DNA from: Oryzihumus leptocrescens
GTDB lineage: Bacteria; Actinomycetota; Actinomycetes; Actinomycetales; Dermatophilaceae
DNA length: 64,000 bases
Assembly (NCBI RefSeq): GCF_006716205.1
Contig: NZ_VFOQ01000003.1
Span: 1-64,000 of the forward strand
Direction: 5' to 3'
Shown: positions 35,162 to 43,912 of the stretch, one piece after another
Position numbering within the stretch: the first letter of the stretch is position 1
Layout: each line of letters starts with the position of its first letter
The notes under the pieces: generated by a model
Seen by the model: only the letters and a program-made list of their open reading frames with translations
What the model was told of the DNA's origin: nothing
The model's database searches: none
Made by a program: the position numbers and the translations under genes

Positions 35162-37362
35162 GGCAGGACATTCTCCTGTGGGGGAAGTGCGGGCCGGGTC
35201 CGGCCCCGGCGCAGGGACCGCAGGACGCCGAGGACGAGCACGAGGCCGGCCACCACGCCGAGGGCCCAGTAGACCCAGCCTGAGGTCGGGCTGACCCTGA
35301 CGTCGACCCTCGCCCCCTGACCGATGGGGGTTCCGTTGACCGAGCTCAGGCTCGCCTGGACCGGGACCAGCCCGGCCGCGACGGCGGTGACGTGCACCTT
35401 GACGGTGACGCGGCTGCCCCGGTTGATCCGCAGCAGCTCCGGCTGGTCGTCGATGCGCAGTCGGGGACTGCCCGGCTCGAGGTGCAGGCGCACGTCGTGG
35501 ACCGGCATGTTGAGGGTGTTGACCACGGTGATCTGCAGGACCCCCTGGTCGGCCAGGAAGTTGATGGTCGCGGGGTTCACCCGGATACCCGAGCTCACGC
35601 CCGACACGGCGCCGACGACCTGGTTGTGGAGCGTCGCGAACGAGCGCGGCTGACCGCGCCATCGCGAGGAGAGCTGCTGGGCATTGGCGTCCTGCCAGAG
35701 CCCGGCCGGGAACTGGCTGGGGTCCATCACGCTGGCGACACCCTCGATGCTGGAGCGGGTCTGCGGCAGCTCGGCCAGCGTCGACCGGGTCAGCGGGGAG
35801 CGTCCCGGCGCGAGGGCGTCGGCGGACCGGTGAGGGGCGACGGCCGCGCCGGCCTCGGCGTTGGCGTCCACGGCCTCGTGGACCAGGTCGGTGGTGCTGA
35901 CGGTGGTCAGCCACGGCGCCGCGGCGGTCGCCTTGAGCAGCGCGGCCACGCTGGCCGGGTCGCCGGCGAAGGACCGAGACGCCGCCACGAGGGCCGAACG
36001 CCGCACCGAGGGGCGCTCCTGCAGCAGCGCGATCGTCTCGGCGAGGAAGCGCTCGGTGACCGCCGTCGTCTCCTGCGGCGAGCGGGTGCCGCCCAGCAAC
36101 GAGCTGAGCCGGTCGTCGTAGGCCAGCAGCGGCAGGCCGTCGGGGGTACGCCGCCCCGCGCTCGGCGTGACGCCGTCGTCGGTGACCGGCAGCGAGGACG
36201 CCGACACCACCCCGGCGGTCAGCCCGTTGCCCCGGAACAGGTTCCGCAGCCCGGACTCCCGGGCCAGCGTCATCCGGCCATCGGCCGGCCAGGCGATGTC
36301 GTCCCGGACGCTGTGGCCCACCGCGGCGCCGAGCTGGTCCGGGGTGGCCATCACGGTGGCGACGCTCGGGTCACCTGGGGAGAGCCCCAGCGTGGCCGCC
36401 AGGTCGGGGTCGGAGTAGGGCAGCGCCCACAGGGGGTGAGCCGGGCCGGCCGCGGCCAGGCGGCTTCCCAACGAGGTCGTCAACGTGGTGACGGCGTCCG
36501 CCGGCGGGGTGACCGGACCGGTTCCTCCCGTGCCCGGTGTCGGTGTCGTTGTGGGGGTGGACGTCGACGTGGGAGTCGGTGGTGGCGTGGTCGCGCTCGC
36601 GCCGACCGGGGGCCCGAGCACGGCCGGGTCCACGAACCAGGTGACGCGACCGGCCTGCGTGCCGGTGATCAGCCGGTCGATCCTCGAGCCGGGGCCGATC
36701 GCCTGCTGCCAGGCCTGCGTGCGCGCGCGGCCGGGCGCCCCGAACAGGGCGGGGTCGGGGTCCAGGGTCAGCGGGACCAGCCAGGCGAGGGAGAGGGGGG
36801 TGAACTCCTTGCGCTGGTACCACGGCAGGAACGTGTGCGAGGTGCCCACGGGGGTGTCGGCGCCGGCAGGGGCGGCCTCGATGGCCAGCGGCAGCGCCGC
36901 GAAGGCCGAGGGGTTGGACACCGCGCGGGACGGGATCGTGAGGGAGAAGGCCGCCGTCTGGCCGGCGGCCAGGGGCTCCTTGAGCGCCAGGTGGGCGACA
37001 ACAGGCCCGGGGGTGACCTCGCGTGAGCCCTGCGCCCACGAGGTCACCTGCTCGCGGTTGCCGAGGCCGTCGGTGCGCAGCCGGGCCACCACGGTGGGGT
37101 GGGCCACGGGGGCGCCGCCGGTGTTGCGGATCGTGCCGCGCACCGTCACCGCCTGGCCGGGGCGGGCGATCTGGGGGCTGATGGCGTCCAGCTGCACCGT
37201 CACCCTGGGCCCGGTCGCGGCGGGAGCCGCGTCGGGTGCGGCGGTGTGGGTGACCGCGGCCGCGGGGGCCGCAGCCGGGGCCACCACGGCCGCGGCCACG
37301 AGGGCAGCGGTGAGCACCCGGCATACCTGCGTCCACATGTGCGTGTCCTGCCGTCGCGTCAC
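35158..37362 (-). CDS. DUF6049 family exported membrane-anchored protein
   Basis: About 734 residues. An N-terminal signal peptide (VTRRQDTHMWTQ then VCRVLTAALVAAAVVAP) leads to a large extracytoplasmic part with a beta-rich start (RVTVQLDAISPQIARPGQAV), a Thr/Pro stalk near residue 280, a second Ig-like region, and one C-terminal membrane helix (VYWALGVVAGLVLVLGVL) with a basic tail. This is the Rv3909-like protein always found before murJ in actinobacteria; function unknown. GTG 37362 overlaps the NUDIX stop (GTGA); ATG 37338 with AGGA 7 nt upstream is an alternative start. Likely linked to MurJ-dependent wall assembly. Confidence 0.85.
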   Translation of the reverse strand: MTRRQDTHMWTQVCRVLTAALVAAAVVAPAAAPAAAVTHTAAPDAAPAATGPRVTVQLDAISPQIARPGQAVTVRGTIRNTGGAPVAHPTVVARLRTDGLGNREQVTSWAQGSREVTPGPVVAHLALKEPLAAGQTAAFSLTIPSRAVSNPSAFAALPLAIEAAPAGADTPVGTSHTFLPWYQRKEFTPLSLAWLVPLTLDPDPALFGAPGRARTQAWQQAIGPGSRIDRLITGTQAGRVTWFVDPAVLGPPVGASATTPPPTPTSTSTPTTTPTPGTGGTGPVTPPADAVTTLTTSLGSRLAAAGPAHPLWALPYSDPDLAATLGLSPGDPSVATVMATPDQLGAAVGHSVRDDIAWPADGRMTLARESGLRNLFRGNGLTAGVVSASSLPVTDDGVTPSAGRRTPDGLPLLAYDDRLSSLLGGTRSPQETTAVTERFLAETIALLQERPSVRRSALVAASRSFAGDPASVAALLKATAAAPWLTTVSTTDLVHEAVDANAEAGAAVAPHRSADALAPGRSPLTRSTLAELPQTRSSIEGVASVMDPSQFPAGLWQDANAQQLSSRWRGQPRSFATLHNQVVGAVSGVSSGIRVNPATINFLADQGVLQITVVNTLNMPVHDVRLHLEPGSPRLRIDDQPELLRINRGSRVTVKVHVTAVAAGLVPVQASLSSVNGTPIGQGARVDVRVSPTSGWVYWALGVVAGLVLVLGVLRSLRRGRTRPALPPQENVLP

Positions 37363-37844
37363 GCGGAGCCCGCCAGCCGCTCCCAGGCGGCCTGGGCGAT
37401 GCGGCGTTCGTTGGGGAAGGTGAGGTGCTCGTGGACCTCGTCCAGGGCGACCCACGCGACGTCGATGGCCTCGGCGTCGGGGTCCCCGTCGATGCTCAGC
37501 TCCCCTCCGGTGGCCTCGAGCAGGAAGTGGTGGACCACCTTGTGGATGCGCCGGTCCGGGGTGGAGAACCAGTAGTCGATGGTGCCCAGCGACTCGATCA
37601 CGCGGCCGATGATGCCTGTCTCCTCTGCGACCTCACGGGCCGCCGTCTCGGGCAGTGACTCGCCCGGCTCCATGTGTCCCTTGGGCAGACACCACTCCAC
37701 GCGACCGGCCCGGTTGCGTCGGGCGATCACGGCGATGCGGGCCGAACCATCCTGGACGTCGATGACCACCCCGCCGGCGGAGGTCTCCTCCACGGCCGGC
37801 AACCGGCGTGGCAGCCGGGTCGGCCGAGGGTCCGGGGAAGTCAC
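37359..37844 (-). CDS. NUDIX hydrolase (MutT4-like)
   Basis: 161-residue pyrophosphohydrolase. The NUDIX box GHMEPGESLPETAAREVAEE plus TG is complete (GX5EX7REUXEEXGU). N-terminal SAGGVVIDVQDGSARIAVIA begins the fold. This is the Rv3908 position next to the tRNA nucleotidyltransferase and murJ in mycobacteria. GTG 37844 has no ribosome site but TACAGT 6 nt before it, so the mRNA may be leaderless. It is divergent from the nucleotidyltransferase gene. Substrate not determinable; a nucleotide-diphosphate derivative is likely. Confidence 0.92.
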   Translation of the reverse strand: MTSPDPRPTRLPRRLPAVEETSAGGVVIDVQDGSARIAVIARRNRAGRVEWCLPKGHMEPGESLPETAAREVAEETGIIGRVIESLGTIDYWFSTPDRRIHKVVHHFLLEATGGELSIDGDPDAEAIDVAWVALDEVHEHLTFPNERRIAQAAWERLAGSA

Positions 37845-37916
37845 CCCGTCACTGTAGCCAGCGCCACGATGAGCCTACCTGTCAGCGCGGGCGGTCGCCC
37901 GTCACGAGCCGTCACC

Positions 37917-37922
37917 TACCCT
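37917..37922 (+). promoter_or_regulatory. -10 element of a probable leaderless promoter for the tRNA nucleotidyltransferase
   Basis: TACCCT (37917-37922) ends 8 nt before GTG 37931, and no ribosome site is present. The divergent NUDIX gene has TACAGT (minus, 37856-37851) 6 nt before its start. Confidence 0.5.
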
Positions 37923-37930
37923 TGAGTCTC

Positions 37931-39397
37931 GTGTCCTCCACCGCCCGACCCAGCTCCCTCCTGCAGGAGGCCGTGCGCCGCCTTGCTCCCGTCCTGCCGC
38001 TGCTCACCGAGCTCGGGGAGCGTTTCGTCGCGGCCGGGCACGAGGTGGCGCTGGTGGGTGGCCCGGTCCGGGACGCCTTCCTCGGCCGCACCTCGCCCGA
38101 CCTGGACTTCACCACCGATGCCACGCCGGAGCAGACCGAGAAGGTCCTGCGAGGGTGGGTCGACGCCCACTGGGACGTCGGGCGGGCGTTCGGCACGATC
38201 GGGGCACGCAAGGGCAACACCACGATCGAGGTGACGACCTACCGCGCCGACGCCTACGACCGCACCACCCGCAAGCCCGAGGTCGCCTTCGGCGACAACC
38301 TCGCCGACGACCTGGTGCGCCGCGACTTCACCGTCAACGCCATGGCGCTGCGGCTTCCGGCGCTGGAGTTCGTCGACCCGCACGACGGCCTGGCCGACCT
38401 GGCCGCGCGGGTGCTGCGCACGCCGGGCACGCCGCAGGAGTCCTTCGCCGACGACCCGCTGCGCATGATGCGGGCCGCCCGGTTCGTCGCCCAGCTCGGT
38501 TTCGCCCTGGCGCCGGAGGTCGACGCGGCGGTCCGGGACATGGCCGGACGGCTGGAGATCATCTCGGCCGAGCGGATCCGGGTTGAGCTGGAGAAGCTGC
38601 TGCTCTCGCCGGACCCCAAGGCGGGACTGCGGGTGCTGGTCGACACGGGGCTGGCCGACCAGATGCTCCCCGAGCTCCCAGCCCTGAAGCTCGAGCTCGA
38701 CGAGCACCACCGGCACAAGGACGTCTACGAGCACTCCCTCATCGTGCTGGAGCAGGCGATCGCGCTCGAGGGACCGCCGGACGGCCCGGAGGAGTCGGTG
38801 CCCGGTCCGGACCTGGTGCTGCGCCTGGCCGCGCTGCTGCACGACATCGGCAAGCCGGCGACCCGCCGGTTCGAGCCCGGCGGCGGCGTCAGCTTCCACC
38901 ACCACGAGGTCGTCGGGGCGAAGATGACCGCCAAGCGGCTGCGCGCCCTGCGTTTCGACAAGGACACGGTCAAGGCCGTCTCCCGCCTGGTCGAGCTGCA
39001 CCTGCGCTTCCACGGCTATGGCGAGGGCCAGTGGACCGACTCCGCGGTGCGCCGCTACGTCACCGACGCCGGGCCGCTGCTGCCACGCCTGCACCGGCTG
39101 ACGCGCTCCGACTGCACCACGCGCAACGTGCGCAAGGCCCAGCGCCTGTCCCGCACCTACGACGAGCTCGAGGCCCGCATCGCCCGCCTGCTGGAGCAGG
39201 AGGAGCTCGCCGCCGTGCGCCCCGAGCTGGACGGCAACCAGATCGCCGAGGTGCTCGGCATCCGGCCGGGGCCCCTGCTGGGACGGGCGTACAAGCACCT
39301 GCTGGCCGTGCGGCTGGACCGTGGGCCGATCGGGGAGGACGCCGCCCGCGAGGAGCTGCTCGCCTGGTGGGCCCAGCAGCCGGAGGCCGCCGGCTGA
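37931..39397 (+). CDS. pcnA: CCA tRNA nucleotidyltransferase with HD domain (PcnA type)
   Basis: 488-residue class II nucleotidyltransferase that adds or repairs the tRNA 3' CCA end. The N-terminal catalytic motif is VALVGGPVRDAFLGRTSPDL then DFTTDA with the DxD metal residues; RRDFTVNAMA follows. The C-terminal half contains an HD-type motif (LAALLHDIGKPATRR, with FHHHEVVGAKM), as in actinobacterial homologues. GTG 37931 is the likely start, because it coincides with the family N-terminus and a leaderless promoter. Divergent from the NUDIX gene, as in mycobacteria (Rv3907c). Confidence 0.93.
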   Translation: MSSTARPSSLLQEAVRRLAPVLPLLTELGERFVAAGHEVALVGGPVRDAFLGRTSPDLDFTTDATPEQTEKVLRGWVDAHWDVGRAFGTIGARKGNTTIEVTTYRADAYDRTTRKPEVAFGDNLADDLVRRDFTVNAMALRLPALEFVDPHDGLADLAARVLRTPGTPQESFADDPLRMMRAARFVAQLGFALAPEVDAAVRDMAGRLEIISAERIRVELEKLLLSPDPKAGLRVLVDTGLADQMLPELPALKLELDEHHRHKDVYEHSLIVLEQAIALEGPPDGPEESVPGPDLVLRLAALLHDIGKPATRRFEPGGGVSFHHHEVVGAKMTAKRLRALRFDKDTVKAVSRLVELHLRFHGYGEGQWTDSAVRRYVTDAGPLLPRLHRLTRSDCTTRNVRKAQRLSRTYDELEARIARLLEQEELAAVRPELDGNQIAEVLGIRPGPLLGRAYKHLLAVRLDRGPIGEDAAREELLAWWAQQPEAAG

Positions 39398-39404
39398 GGC
39401 CGGG

Positions 39405-40685
39405 TCAGGTGCGCTGGCGCACGCTGGCCCGCCGGTATGCCCAGGACAGGGCCAGGTAGGCCGCTGCCAGCACGGTGAAGACCACGGGCGCGTCACCGTT
39501 GGACGGGACGACCACCGCGGCCACGGCGATCGCGACGACGAACGCGGCGTTGAACAGCACGTCGTAGACGCTGAACACCCGGCCGCGGAAGGCGTCGTCG
39601 ACGTCGCGCTGCACCAGGGTGTCCACGCAGATCTTCAGGCTCTGCCCCGCCCACCCGATGACGGCGGCTGCGACCAGCAGCACGGGCAGCGCCAGGACGG
39701 GCACGAGAGTGGCGGTGGCCAGCCCCGCCCCGGTCAGGGCCAGCGACACGACGGTCGTCGGGTCGTGCCGGCGGCGCACCCACCAGGGCGTCACGAGCGC
39801 GGCGACGAGGAACCCGGCGGCCCCCGCACCGAGCACCCATCCCAGCACGGTCAGCCCGCGCTGGCTCGAGCCGGCGCCGAAGTAGTTGCGCGCCAGGAGG
39901 ATCAGGGCCAGCGTCGACACCCCGAAGAGCAGCCGGTGACCGGTCATGGCGCCCAGGGCGTTCGCGGCGGTATGCCGTGAGCGCAGGTGCCGCAGGCCGC
40001 GCACCAGGTCGCGACCCACCTCGACGATGCCGGCCGCGGTGCCCGGGGTGAACGGCTCACGGTCAGGCCCGAGCTGGGTGGGCCGCAGGCGCAGGGCCAG
40101 CGCCGCCGCCCCCGCGAGGAGCACGGCGACGATCACGACCAGCACCGGGTGGCCCGCGCCGGTCACCCGGGCGGCGTAGGCGATCCCGCCGCCCACGAGG
40201 TAGGCGGCGGTGCCGAGCGTGGGGGTCACCGCGTTGGCAGCCACCAGGTGGGCGGGGTCGACGACGTGGGGCAGGCCGGCGGAGAGTGCTGCGAGCAGGA
40301 ACCGGTTGATGCTCAGGAAGGTGAGGACCACGGCATACAGGAGGGGGTCGGGGGCGGGCAGGGCGAGCAGGACGGCCACGACCACGGCCAGGGCGGCCCG
40401 CGCCAGGTTGCCGAGCATCAGGGTGTTGCGCCGCGACCAGCGGTCCAGGGGCACGCCGGCCCAGGGCCCGATCACCGTGAACGGCAGGGTGAGCACCGCG
40501 AACGCGGCGGCGATCCCTCCGGGGGTCGTGGCGCGCTCCGGGGAGAAGAAGAACAGCGAGGCCAGGGCCACCTCGAAGACCCCGTCGCCGAGCTGGCTGG
40601 TGAGGCGGACGGCGAGCAGCCGACGGAACGATGGCCCGAAGGCCCACAACCGGGGCGCGGGCGCGGGGCTCGCCGCGGCGGTCAC
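39405..40685 (-). CDS. Major facilitator superfamily transporter
   Basis: 426-residue membrane protein with about 12 hydrophobic segments. N-terminal FRRLLAVRLTSQLGDGVFEV and VPLDRWSRRNTLML (the MFS loop 2-3 pattern D-R-x-x-R-R) and a large central cytoplasmic loop are visible. This resembles efflux-type MFS proteins of the MFS_3/enterobactin-exporter class, but substrate is unknown. It converges with the nucleotidyltransferase gene (7 bp apart) and is divergent from the GDPD gene. Confidence 0.85.
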   Translation of the reverse strand: MTAAASPAPAPRLWAFGPSFRRLLAVRLTSQLGDGVFEVALASLFFFSPERATTPGGIAAAFAVLTLPFTVIGPWAGVPLDRWSRRNTLMLGNLARAALAVVVAVLLALPAPDPLLYAVVLTFLSINRFLLAALSAGLPHVVDPAHLVAANAVTPTLGTAAYLVGGGIAYAARVTGAGHPVLVVIVAVLLAGAAALALRLRPTQLGPDREPFTPGTAAGIVEVGRDLVRGLRHLRSRHTAANALGAMTGHRLLFGVSTLALILLARNYFGAGSSQRGLTVLGWVLGAGAAGFLVAALVTPWWVRRRHDPTTVVSLALTGAGLATATLVPVLALPVLLVAAAVIGWAGQSLKICVDTLVQRDVDDAFRGRVFSVYDVLFNAAFVVAIAVAAVVVPSNGDAPVVFTVLAAAYLALSWAYRRASVRQRT

Positions 40686-40755
40686 GTCGCCATCGTGTCA
40701 TGCCGATGCCGCGTGGTCAGTTGGCACAGCCGCGTTGCAGCAGGAGGATCGAGGC

Positions 40756-41541
40756 ATGGGGTGGGACGAGCGGTGGGGGAAGTCCAGCGGCACGGTCTTC
40801 GGTGGGAGGCCGACCGTCCTCGGTCATCGGGGGCTGGGCCGCGGACCGGGGGAGAACACCCGCGAGACGCTGCGCCAGGCCGTCGAGGTCGGGTTGCGCT
40901 GGGTCGAGACCGACGTGCGCCGCACCGCCGACGACCAGCTGGTCGTCGGGCACTTCCCCACCTGGCCCGACGGCTCGTTCGTGGCGCAGCTGTCGCTGGC
41001 CCAGGCGCGGGAGCTGGGGGCGTGCACCCTGGCGGAGTACGTCGGCGACCTGCCCGCCGGGATCGGGGTCAACCTCGACGTCAAGAGCTGCCTGGAGGAC
41101 GCCCTGAGGCCCGCGGGGGCCACCACCGCAGGGCTGCTGGCTCCGGCGGCGGAGGACCTGGCCAGCAGGCGGCCCGTGCTGGCGACCTCCTTCGACCCCG
41201 CGGCGCTGCTCGGGCTCCGGGCCGGCGCACCCGGTGTCTCCCTGGGCCTGCTCACCTGGGTGGGCTTCCCGCTGCGCAAGGCGGTGCCGGCGGCGGTGCA
41301 CCTCGGCGTGGACGTCCTGGTCGCCCACTGGACCTCGTTCGGACCGAACGAGGTCGACCGGGCCCCGGTCCACGCCCCACCGAAGGAGTCGATCGCCGTG
41401 GCGCACGAGGCGGGGCTGGAGGTCGTCGTCTGGTGCCCTGACGTGGAGCGGGCGCGTGAGCTGCTCCAGGACGGGGCGGACGCGGTGGTGGTCGACGACG
41501 TGCCGCGCGTGCTGCCGGCCCTGCGTGGCCTGGCGGACTGA
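40756..41541 (+). CDS. Glycerophosphodiester phosphodiesterase
   Basis: 261-residue GDPD-family TIM barrel cleaving glycerophosphodiesters to glycerol-3-phosphate and an alcohol. The catalytic HRG is in VLGHRGLGRGPGENTRETL; metal residues follow in WVETDVRRTADDQLVVGHFP and VNLDVKS. It lacks a signal peptide, so is probably cytoplasmic. ATG 40756 has a strong AGGAGG site. Its stop codon is the first triplet of a 14-15-bp minisatellite. Confidence 0.9.
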   Translation: MGWDERWGKSSGTVFGGRPTVLGHRGLGRGPGENTRETLRQAVEVGLRWVETDVRRTADDQLVVGHFPTWPDGSFVAQLSLAQARELGACTLAEYVGDLPAGIGVNLDVKSCLEDALRPAGATTAGLLAPAAEDLASRRPVLATSFDPAALLGLRAGAPGVSLGLLTWVGFPLRKAVPAAVHLGVDVLVAHWTSFGPNEVDRAPVHAPPKESIAVAHEAGLEVVVWCPDVERARELLQDGADAVVVDDVPRVLPALRGLAD

Positions 41542-41624
41542 GGACGACCGGGCTGAGGACGACCGGGCTGAGGCGACCGGGCTGGGGCGGCCGGGCTGGG
41601 GCGGCCGGGCTGGGGCGACCGGCC
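41539..41624. repeat. Minisatellite of 14-15-bp units starting at the GDPD stop codon
   Basis: Six units in tandem: two identical 15-mers TGAGGACGACCGGGC (41539-41553, 41554-41568), then 14-mers TGAGGCGACCGGGC (41569-41582), TGGGGCGGCCGGGC twice (41583-41596, 41597-41610) and TGGGGCGACCGGCC (41611-41624). The first three bases are the stop of the GDPD gene. The array fills the whole gap up to the convergent biotinyl-carrier gene. Confidence 0.92.
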
Positions 41625-41628
41625 CGGC

Positions 41629-41844
41629 TCAGTCGAGGACGACGAGGACGTCGCCCTCCTGCACCACGTCGCCCTCCTGGACCCGCACGTCGGTGACGGT
41701 GCCGTCCTCCTCCGCGAGGACCGGGATCTCCATCTTCATCGACTCCAGGAGCGCGAGCTCGTCACCGGCGGAGACCGTGTCGCCGACCGAGACGAGGACC
41801 TTGGCGACGTTGGCGACGAGATCGGAGGCGACTTCGGTGCTCAT
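41629..41844 (-). CDS. Small biotinyl-lipoyl carrier protein
   Basis: 71-residue stand-alone biotin-carrier domain. The biotinylation motif is ESMKMEIP, with the modified Lys in MKM; the fold has the usual mirror-image GDTVSAGDEL and GDVVQEGDVL hairpins. It is full-length for the small actinobacterial biotinylated proteins, which are partners of acyl-CoA carboxylases, but no carboxylase subunit lies nearby, so its partner is unknown. Confidence 0.9.
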   Translation of the reverse strand: MSTEVASDLVANVAKVLVSVGDTVSAGDELALLESMKMEIPVLAEEDGTVTDVRVQEGDVVQEGDVLVVLD

Positions 41845-41870
41845 GGGCTCACCCTAGCGGGGGGACAGGC

Positions 41871-41907
41871 AACGGCCCGGCCGTCCGTGGTGGACAGCCG
41901 GGCCGTT
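41871..41907 (-). terminator. Terminator downstream of ino1
   Basis: 11-bp arms AACGGCCCGGC (41871-41881) and GCCGGGCCGTT (41897-41907) with an inner GTCC/GGAC stem, beginning 32 bp after the ino1 stop. The minus strand ends in TT. Confidence 0.82.
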
Positions 41908-41938
41908 CCGGTGTGCGTTGCGGCAGGTCGGCGCGCGG

Positions 41939-43030
41939 TCAGCGCTCCTCGGTGCCGGCGATGAAGGCCTCGAGCTTGGTGCGGCCCTCGGTGTCCTCGC
42001 GCTGCACGGGCGGGGACTTCATCAGGTACGACGAGGCGGAGATCAGCGCGCCGCCGATGCCGCGGTCCTTGGCGATCTTGGCCGCGCGGATGGCGTCGAT
42101 GATGATGCCCGCGGAGTTGGGGGAGTCCCAGACCTCGAGCTTGTACTCGAGGTTCAGCGGGACGTCACCGAACGCGCGGCCCTCGAGGCGCACGTACGCC
42201 CACTTGCGGTCGTCGAGCCACTGCACGTAGTCCGACGGGCCGATGTGGACGTTCTTGTCCTCGATCTTGCCGGCGAGCGGGCCGGTGAGGTTGGAGGTGA
42301 CGGCCTGGGTCTTGGAGACCTTCTTGGACTCGAGGCGGTCGCGCTCCAGCATGTTCTTGAAGTCCATGTTGCCGCCGACGTTGAGCTGGTAGGTGCGGTC
42401 CAGCACCACGCCGCGGTCCTCGAACAGCTTGGCCATCACGCGGTGGGTGATGGTGGCGCCGACCTGGGACTTGATGTCGTCACCGATGATCGGCACGCCG
42501 GCCTTCTCGAACTTCTCGGCCCACTCCGGGTCGGAGGCGATGAAGACGGGCAGGGCGTTGACGAAGGCGACGCCGGCGTCGATGGCGCACTGCGCGTAGT
42601 ACTTGTCGGCCTCCTCGGAGCCCACCGGCAGGTAGGACACGAGCACGTCGACCTTGGCGTCCTTGAGGGCCTGGACGACGTCCACCGGCTCGGCGTCGGA
42701 CTCCTCGATGGTCAGGCGGTAGTACTTGCCGAGGCCGTCGTTGGTCACACCACGCTGCACGATGACGCCGGTCGGCGGCACGTCGGCGATCTTGATGGTG
42801 TTGTTCTCGGAGGCGTTGATGGCCTCGGAGAGGTCGAAGCCGACCTTCTTGGCGTCGACGTCGAACGCGGCGACGAACTCGACGTCCTTGACGTGGTAGT
42901 CACCGAACTGCACGTGCATCAGGCCGGGCACAGTGCCGTTCGGGTCGGCGTCCTTGTAGTACTCGACACCCTGAACCAGCGAGCTGGCGCAGTTGCCGAC
43001 GCCAACGATGGCGACGCGCACGGATCCCAT
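41939..43030 (-). CDS. ino1: Inositol-3-phosphate synthase (actinobacterial type)
   Basis: 363-residue NAD-dependent enzyme turning glucose-6-phosphate into L-myo-inositol-1-phosphate, the first step of phosphatidylinositol and mycothiol synthesis. N-terminal [20 protein letters not shown] is the Rossmann motif; [15 protein letters not shown] and [18 protein letters not shown] are diagnostic. Length matches the short bacterial type. AAGGAG lies before ATG 43030. The padR gene lies upstream and co-directional, as in mycobacteria. Confidence 0.97.
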   Translation of the reverse strand: MGSVRVAIVGVGNCASSLVQGVEYYKDADPNGTVPGLMHVQFGDYHVKDVEFVAAFDVDAKKVGFDLSEAINASENNTIKIADVPPTGVIVQRGVTNDGLGKYYRLTIEESDAEPVDVVQALKDAKVDVLVSYLPVGSEEADKYYAQCAIDAGVAFVNALPVFIASDPEWAEKFEKAGVPIIGDDIKSQVGATITHRVMAKLFEDRGVVLDRTYQLNVGGNMDFKNMLERDRLESKKVSKTQAVTSNLTGPLAGKIEDKNVHIGPSDYVQWLDDRKWAYVRLEGRAFGDVPLNLEYKLEVWDSPNSAGIIIDAIRAAKIAKDRGIGGALISASSYLMKSPPVQREDTEGRTKLEAFIAGTEER

Positions 43031-43092
43031 GGGGGTTCTCCTTGTTGTGGGTGGTGGAACTGTTCGGGGGAAGTGGTGGGTATGACGGTCGG

Positions 43093-43686
43093 TCAGGTCT
43101 GCGGGGCCGGCCCGCCACCGGGTGGCAGCGGGGGGCCGGTACGTTCGGCGCTGATCAGCTCGGAGAGCCAGCGCACCTCCCGCTCCGCGGACTCCAGGCC
43201 GTGCCGCTGCAGCTCAGCGGTGTAGGCGTCCGCCCGCTCCCGGTTCTTGACCGCGGCGGAGCGGAACGCGTCCAGGCGCTCCTCGAGCCGGCTGCGCCGG
43301 CCCTCGAGGATGCGCAGGCGCACGTCGGCCTCGGTGCGGGCGAAGAAGGCGAAGTGCACGTCGAAGGTCTCGTCCTCCCAGGCCGCGGGACCGGCGTCGG
43401 TCAGCAGCTCCTGGAAGCGCTCCTTGCCCTCGGCAGTCAGCTCGTAGACGATCCGCGCGCGCCGGCTGCTCGGGGCGGGGGTCGCCTTGGCCGGGTCGGG
43501 GGAGGTCTCGGCGATCCAGCCGCGGGCCACCAGGTCGCGCAGGCACGGGTAGAGCGTGCCGTAGGACAGCGCTCGGAAGGCGCCGAGGATGGTGTTGAGG
43601 CGCTTGCGCAGCTCGTAGCCGTGCATGGGCGCGTCGTGCAGCAGGCCGAGGACGGCGAGCTCGAGCAGCGCGGCGCGACGGCTCAT
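43093..43686 (-). CDS. PadR family transcriptional regulator
   Basis: 197-residue regulator. The N-terminal winged helix reads [20 protein letters not shown] then YELRKRLN with [17 protein letters not shown]; the C-terminal half is a coiled-coil dimerisation region (about 95-180, e.g. [20 protein letters not shown]). It belongs to the PadR subfamily 1/Vir-like type. ATG 43686 has GGAGGTGA 6 nt upstream. A perfect palindrome typical of PadR operators lies in its own upstream region. Divergent from the class A PBP gene. Confidence 0.92.
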   Translation of the reverse strand: MSRRAALLELAVLGLLHDAPMHGYELRKRLNTILGAFRALSYGTLYPCLRDLVARGWIAETSPDPAKATPAPSSRRARIVYELTAEGKERFQELLTDAGPAAWEDETFDVHFAFFARTEADVRLRILEGRRSRLEERLDAFRSAAVKNRERADAYTAELQRHGLESAEREVRWLSELISAERTGPPLPPGGGPAPQT

Positions 43687-43749
43687 GGGGCTCACCTCCG
43701 GGTGGTGCGATCGGTCACAGCGGCTGCTGATGCGCGCCACCATACCTCA

Positions 43750-43774
43750 CAGATATATCGCTGCGATATATCTG
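43750..43774. promoter_or_regulatory. Palindromic operator between padR and the PBP gene
   Basis: CAGATATATCG (43750-43760), 3-nt spacer, CGATATATCTG (43764-43774): a perfect 11-bp inverted repeat and the most AT-rich stretch in the neighbourhood. ATAT-rich palindromes of this type are known PadR-family operators. It could repress padR and influence the PBP gene. Confidence 0.75.
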
Positions 43775-43912
43775 CATTTCGACGTACTGCGCTCGCCCCG
43801 TTACGCTCGTCCGGCGTGGGCCGCCCCCACGACCGGTTTCGACGAGGCACGCACAAGACCCGTCGGCATACTGACCGGCAGCCACGCCCGCTCGTTCAAC
43901 GGAAGAAGACAC

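Noticed and set aside
36510-36600. GTG/GGT-rich stretch within the DUF6049 gene
   Set aside because: It encodes the Thr/Pro stalk of the exported protein in frame and is not a separate repeat.
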